Shown here in pieces: positions 59,139-64,000 of a DNA stretch of 64,000 bases. Each line of letters opens with the position of its first letter. Position 1 is the stretch's first letter. The stretch covers positions 26,520,420 to 26,584,419 of the forward strand of contig OX940865.1 in assembly GCA_954871525.1 (NCBI GenBank), given 5' to 3'. Below the pieces are notes generated by a model. That model saw only the letters and a list, made by a program, of their open reading frames with translations. It searched no databases and was not told the origin of the DNA. The position numbers and the translations under genes are program-made. This DNA comes from Parietaria judaica. Its lineage: Eukaryota; Streptophyta; Magnoliopsida; Rosales; Urticaceae.

Positions 59139-59707
59139 TAGGGGTGGCAATTTGGGGCCGGACACGAAACACGAAACGGTTACGACACGATTTAAACGGG
59201 TCTGGGTCTACCATAAATGGATTTGGGTCCAACCGTGTCGAACACGATTAACACGATTAAATAATGGGTAAACACGAACACGATAACACGATGGGACCCA
59301 ATTAGACACGATTAAAGAGTAAAAAGTTACATTTTCTACATTTTATATATGTTATTAAGTGTTTTAATACTTATTATATATAAAATTTATGTTTTTATTT
59401 AATTAATTCCGTCTTACAATTGATGAACATAAAAATTTGCTAGTAATATTTTAAAATCTTCGACAATATAGTTAAATAAATTAAGTTAAATGAGTATAAA
59501 TTGAATTAATGTATCATTTATAAATAAATGTCTCTATTAATTTGGTTAAACGGGTAAACACGATAAACACGTTATTTAAATGGGGCGGGTCTGGGTCTCG
59601 TCTTCTAACACGATTAATAAATGGGCGGGTCTGGGTCTAGATAAAATAAGTAAAAAACGATTAAGACCCGGCACGAACACGACACGCAACCCGAATTGCC
59701 ACCCCTA
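59139..59707. mobile_element. hAT-type non-autonomous element
   Basis: Terminal inverted repeats TAGGGGTGGCAATT at both ends, with the perfect 8-bp duplication GCAATAAC (59131-59138 and 59708-59715). The 569-bp interior has many ACACGA/ACCCG words and no coding frame. An 8-bp duplication and this terminal sequence fit the hAT superfamily. Confidence 0.88.
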
Positions 59708-59715
59708 GCAATAAC

Positions 59716-60450
59716 GAAAGTCGACAAGGACCGGGGGTGAAACATGCAAATTGTTGTTAATGATGTGGTTAAGTAGAGCAAGAATATATAATAACTCAAG
59801 CCATTAACATCAAATGTAGAAAGATAATGTTGGAATCCAATCCAACTATTGTGAAAGCCAATCAATATATGAGTCATCCATTTCTACAAAGCTTTGACAA
59901 GTCTTTTTGTGCCACTTGTGTTCTCTTTTCCTATCACTTGTCAAACAATGAGCACATTTTTCTATATTTATTTTATTTTTCCATAAAAAAAATAAACATT
60001 AAGAAATATTGTGAGGTTTCATGATCAAAGAAATGAGTCATTATCATTTATTTAGAAAACTTAAACTAAAATATTACCCGATAAATTATCCTTAGTATTA
60101 ATAAAATGTAAACCATCAAAATTCAATTTCTATATATCCAAAGTACAGTCATTTCCTATACACAATTTTATTTGTATTTGCAAGCCAATTAAAATACTAC
60201 TTTTATTTTAAAATTCCAAATCTCCACATCTTTTTAATTGCACCTTTGTTAGAAAAATTATTCATATTTAGGTCTTTTGATATTAACTTAAGATTATTGA
60301 AAAATATTATTATTTCATTTTTTATAATAAAAAAATACATAATACAAATTTAATCTGACTAAAATACGACCATAAATTCCAATATGAATTCGCCAAAATA
60401 CTGATTTATTATAGACAACTTTCGTAAAAACCGAGGGTATTCTCGGGTTT
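59716..60450. other. AT-rich intergenic DNA upstream of LHY
   Basis: No gene, repeat array or element recognised. Confidence 0.5.
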
Positions 60451-60699
60451 TTCTCACCGCAAAAGAAAGAACCCCACAGTTAACACCAAGGCGAGACACT
60501 GATGTCCACTAGCTCAACACAGGAAATCTCAGCCGTTAGATCATCATCCCCATAACGAGAGAGCGACACGTCCACATCCCCGAACCAAGCCCACCGTAAC
60601 TCACCTGCTCCCTCCCGCACGCAGGCGAGCCCAGGCCGCCACGTCATCCCCACCCCCCCGACTCGCTTCCCGCGCGCGTATCCCCACGCGCTGCGCTTG

Positions 60700-60830
60700 T
60701 GGACGAGAATCGACGATCGGGAAAATATAAAAAGGAAAAAGCCAAATAAAAAAATGAAAAAGAAGTAGGCGAAAAGCGAAAGGGCTCACTGAGCGAGCGA
60801 GAGCCACTAGCTTCGCGCCACGTGTCGCGA
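60700..60830 (+). promoter_or_regulatory. LHY core promoter: candidate TATA box and G-box
   Basis: AATATAAAAAGG at about 60725-60736 is a plausible TATA box. A perfect G-box CACGTG lies at 60819-60824 in a GC-rich context, and CACGT-type words occur upstream (near 60566 and 60640). G-boxes are binding sites for light-signalling PIF/HY5-type factors known to act on CCA1/LHY promoters. The transcription start is not known from the sequence. Confidence 0.5.
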
Positions 60831-61848
60831 GGAGAGCGCGCGCTGGCTCCCGAAGCGCTTCGCAGCCTCAAGTCCGAGCTGACCCACCTCTCTCTCCAAT
60901 GGCGATTTCTCTTTTTCGAAGAAAAAAATAAATCCACAGGAAATTATAGTGGCTGAGATTGATCGCTCTCTCGCATGGCTTCGCTCTCTCAGAGCTTGCT
61001 CTCATGCTGCTTATAGCTTCCTCCTCTCGCCTCTTCACAACTCTTTCAACCTCTCTCCACTGTTTTCTTCCTGTTGTTGTTGTGCTTTGAGTTTCGGAGA
61101 TTTGGATCGGTCCGCCATTGTTGAGGAGCTATGAACTCGAGAATTCGGCGAGCTGGATTCGGTGCTTGATCGAGTTACGGCGGTGAGGAGCTCGAGGATT
61201 CGCCATGTCCATACGGAGAGGTACGTTGAGCTTTTGCGCGTTTGATTTGGGGCTTCGAGTTGCTGAAAACGTTTTGATCGACTGAGCTTGCTTGATTCTG
61301 ATAAAAATGATTGGATTTTCGTGGTAGAGAGAAATGAATTTGTTTCAGGAATGCTTGTTAACTACTGATTCAGCTTTATCCATGTCTTATTTTTTGTTTT
61401 CTTTTTGGTGTTTTCCGCTCTTAAAGGTTTTGGCTTCTTCGCGTTCGTCTCGGTGAGGATTCTGATATAAGGAATTTCTCCGACTCAGTTGCGGTGGATT
61501 CCGATAATTTTTTGTGTACATTAAATGCTGATTCTGGTGAATTTCTGCTTAGTCTTGATTCATTAGTACGTTTCAGCTACAATTCAATTCGAAAAGGAAA
61601 AAAAATTAAATTCGATAAGAGATTCGGTTTGTTCGAACTCTTTAACGTTACTATAAAAGTCAGAGACGGATCACTACCGATTGCTCGTAATTTGTTTTCT
61701 CTTGCAGTAGCAACTCGTGCTCAGGTGCTTTTGACAACTTCCACAACGGCTTTACCGTTCACAGCTTTCGGTGCTCTGAGAAATAATGGCGTTTACTCGC
61801 TTCTCGTGAGGGAGGATTTGAAGCAGCGGCAGCTGCTAAGGTCCGGTA
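60831..61848 (+). other. LHY 5' leader with introns and upstream ORFs
   Basis: CCA1/LHY genes typically have spliced leaders. Here a good donor follows CATACGGAGAG (GTACGTTGAG, about 61220) and possible acceptors lie near 61425-61480. Upstream ATGs open short frames, for example a 12-codon frame at 60975-61016 and further ones from 61131 and 61204. The exact leader structure cannot be fixed without transcripts. Confidence 0.45.
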
Positions 61849-64000
61849 ATGGACATGTACTCTTCAGGAGAAGACCTTTTAGTTAAGGTGATACCCGTAA
61901 CTCTTATGTATAATATATAGAACCGCTATAAATAATGTAATAATCTCGTGTTCGCCTTTTGAATCTGTGCTCTAACCCGTACTTGCTTTCGGCAGTTCAT
62001 TCAAATCCAGATGAACTATTTATTATTGACCGATTACTGAAATCAAATAGATCTTTTTTTTCCCTTTTTGTCAATTAGCTAGTTGTATTGAGTGAACTTA
62101 GCTGTGTTCCTGTGATAATAGACAAGAAAGCCATACACTATTACAAAGCAACGGGAACGATGGACGGAGGATGAGCACAACAGGTTTCTCGAGGCCTTGA
62201 AGCTCCATGGTCGAGCTTGGCAACGCATTGAAGGTGGTTGCTCTTATTAACTGTTCTAAATTTGCAATATTTATGCCTTGCATCTTATGATGCCCATATG
62301 TATATATGTGTGTGTGTGTGTGTGTGAGTGTGTGTGTGTGTTTTATATTGCTGTGACTGGCCTTTTGGTTAATCCACAGGTTACATCTAATTGAAATAAT
62401 GAAAAATGATACTCTACTGTGCTCTTCTATTGATCGAAGGTCTAATTTTTCTGCTTTTATTTGTTTACAGAACATATAGGAACAAAGACTGCCGTACAGA
62501 TCAGAAGTCATGCACAGAAGTTTTTTTCAAAGGTAAAGTGAATTACTTCTCACTTATATGCTTCATGACATGTGATCTTGCTTCATATTCTGTTCTTTAA
62601 TTATTTATCTCTTGTTCTTTTCGAATTAAGTAGTTTCAATTCAATATGTTTTTCACAATATATCAACTAATTTTTGTTCAGTGCAAAAGAAGAATTTTAT
62701 TTGTCATATAACAAGTTTGATTGAAGGAAGATTTGTCTGCCGGTCTGTATTTTCACTTGTCTTTAGAATACTACTAGGCTTACTATATGTGTTGTGGCAG
62801 GATATGTAGATGCTAAAAATCTACGGTCCAAAATTAATCGAGTGCTCAAATTAGATTTTTGTTTAATAAGGGCTTTGAAATTTGTTTATGAAGTCAGATC
62901 AAAGGGGTTGTATTTTTGTGAAAACAGAAACTACGGCGAAAGAGAAGCTTTACCCAAAAATTATAGAGGCTCAACCTAGTGTCGTACGATTTTCCTACAA
63001 AGGGTTAATTAGTAATTACAAAACTAGTTGCTCTTTTTTTTACGTATTTCCCACACATTGATTTAAAAATTGTTCCCATCATGGGCTATAACACATGTAT
63101 GTAGTTATAAGAAAATTTAATGATGACCAAGTCAATATAATTATTTGCATGGGCTAGGTACAAGTTGATTGCTAATGGTATTGACTATTGAGGAAATTGT
63201 TGATGTTGCATGAAGCAATTTTTGAAGAATCTATTGCAAAAACACGGTAGCCAAATTGTGTTGAACTTCATAGGCTCTACATCTCTTCATAAGGAGAGTG
63301 TTGAAAGAGTTGAAGATTGAATTTGAAGAGAGTATGCAACTCTACTATATGATAATACGTTAACCATAAGAATAGCTCATTCGTGTATCGGGACAGATTA
63401 AATAATTTGTAGGTAGATCGACACTTTATCAAAGAGAACTAGACCGAATGATCATCAACATTGAGTATAACTTTTATAGATTCCACCAAGGCGATATGCG
63501 GGGTTGGGTGTACCACATCTATCCGACTAGCTGGTCTTGTAAAAGGGGCTAATTGAACAAACTATGCCTTGTAGGCAAGCTTGGTCTCATTGACATCCCA
63601 AGCTTGAGTGAGTTGGATGAAAGTGAAATTTTGCTTATTTATTTTGTATTTGTTGGCACATATGTTTGTTAGGATTTGTTGACTTAAGATCATGCTTAGT
63701 TTTTTTTTTTCTTCCACCAAACACAACATTTTCGGCTATGTGATTCTGTATTGCATGATATCCTGACCGGTTTTGAAAAGCCTTCTCAACATGGTAGTTG
63801 AATTTTTATTTTTTATTTCAGTTGGAAAAGGAAGCTCTTGTGAAAGGTGTTCCGGCAGGGCAGGCACTTGAAATAGACATTCCGCCTCCACGCCCTAAAC
63901 GGAAACCTAGCAATCCTTATCCTCGGAAAACATGCCAAACTCCCACATCCCTAGTGGGAGCAAAAGATGGGAAATATTTGTCATCGGAGTCTTCTCACTG
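61849..64000 (+). CDS. LHY: LHY/CCA1-type circadian clock MYB transcription factor (5' part, runs off window)
   Basis: Exons: 61849-61887 ([13 protein letters not shown]), 62122-62233, 62471-62532, and 63822 to the window end. They join in frame. Exons 2-3 give the single MYB repeat: [62 protein letters not shown] marks the CCA1/LHY side of the RVE family. Exon 4 reads [18 protein letters not shown] then [16 protein letters not shown], the conserved proline/basic block after the DNA-binding domain. The start MDxxSSGEDL matches LHY better than CCA1. In the nucleus LHY binds evening elements and represses evening genes such as TOC1. The larger C-terminal part lies beyond 64000. Confidence 0.95.
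62307..62341. repeat. (GT)n microsatellite in an LHY intron
   Basis: A GT run, broken once by GAGT, within the intron between the two MYB-coding exons. Confidence 0.85.

Noticed and set aside
62098..62511. Minus-strand 137-codon frame over the LHY MYB exons
   Set aside because: It crosses introns and a GT microsatellite, and is antisense to strongly conserved MYB coding exons.

Overview
This is a nuclear window from a flowering plant, most likely a eudicot. The evidence is spliced GT-AG genes with AT-rich introns, plant-specific families (COMT-like methyltransferases, a circadian LHY-type MYB, an F-box protein, autophagy kinase ATG1), plant Tat-type Ty3/gypsy and Ty1/copia retrotransposons, and a decayed piece of plastid 16S rRNA. 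I cannot name the species.

Layout. 1-7250: a hierarchical tandem-repeat field interleaved with decayed pieces of a gene, including a broken fragment of a WDR48/UAF1-like WD40 gene. 8441-21809: a complete, young Tat-lineage gypsy element (minus strand) with 1275-bp LTRs, gag-pol broken by one stop in integrase, and an antisense, apparently intron-containing extra gene. 24825-43186: three COMT-like methyltransferase genes in tandem on the minus strand, each with four exons. The middle copy is cut in its last exon by what looks like a solo LTR, which itself carries a 970-bp palindromic element. Between copies 2 and 3 lies a 3.6-kb Mutator-like element with two internal genes. Between copies 1 and 2 lies a nuclear plastid-DNA relic. 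44803-51565: an F-box gene (minus) whose single recognised intron has been enlarged by a 5.2-kb copia element inserted exactly on the 3' splice site. 52927-58603: a 13-exon ATG1 kinase gene. 59139-59707: a hAT-type non-autonomous element. 61849 to the end: the first four coding exons of an LHY/CCA1-type clock gene with a uORF-bearing leader.

The host genes do not form an operon-like unit. They are a methyltransferase tandem cluster, a divergent F-box/ATG1 pair, and LHY. The main theme is how mobile elements have rebuilt the locus: four insertions have clear target-site duplications next to or inside genes (CTTCG in a methyltransferase exon, AGAAT at a splice acceptor, a 10-bp and a 9-bp duplication for the Mutator-like elements). 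Exon joins were worked out by hand from splice signals, reading phase and family alignment from memory. All three methyltransferase models, ATG1, the F-box gene and LHY come out in frame.
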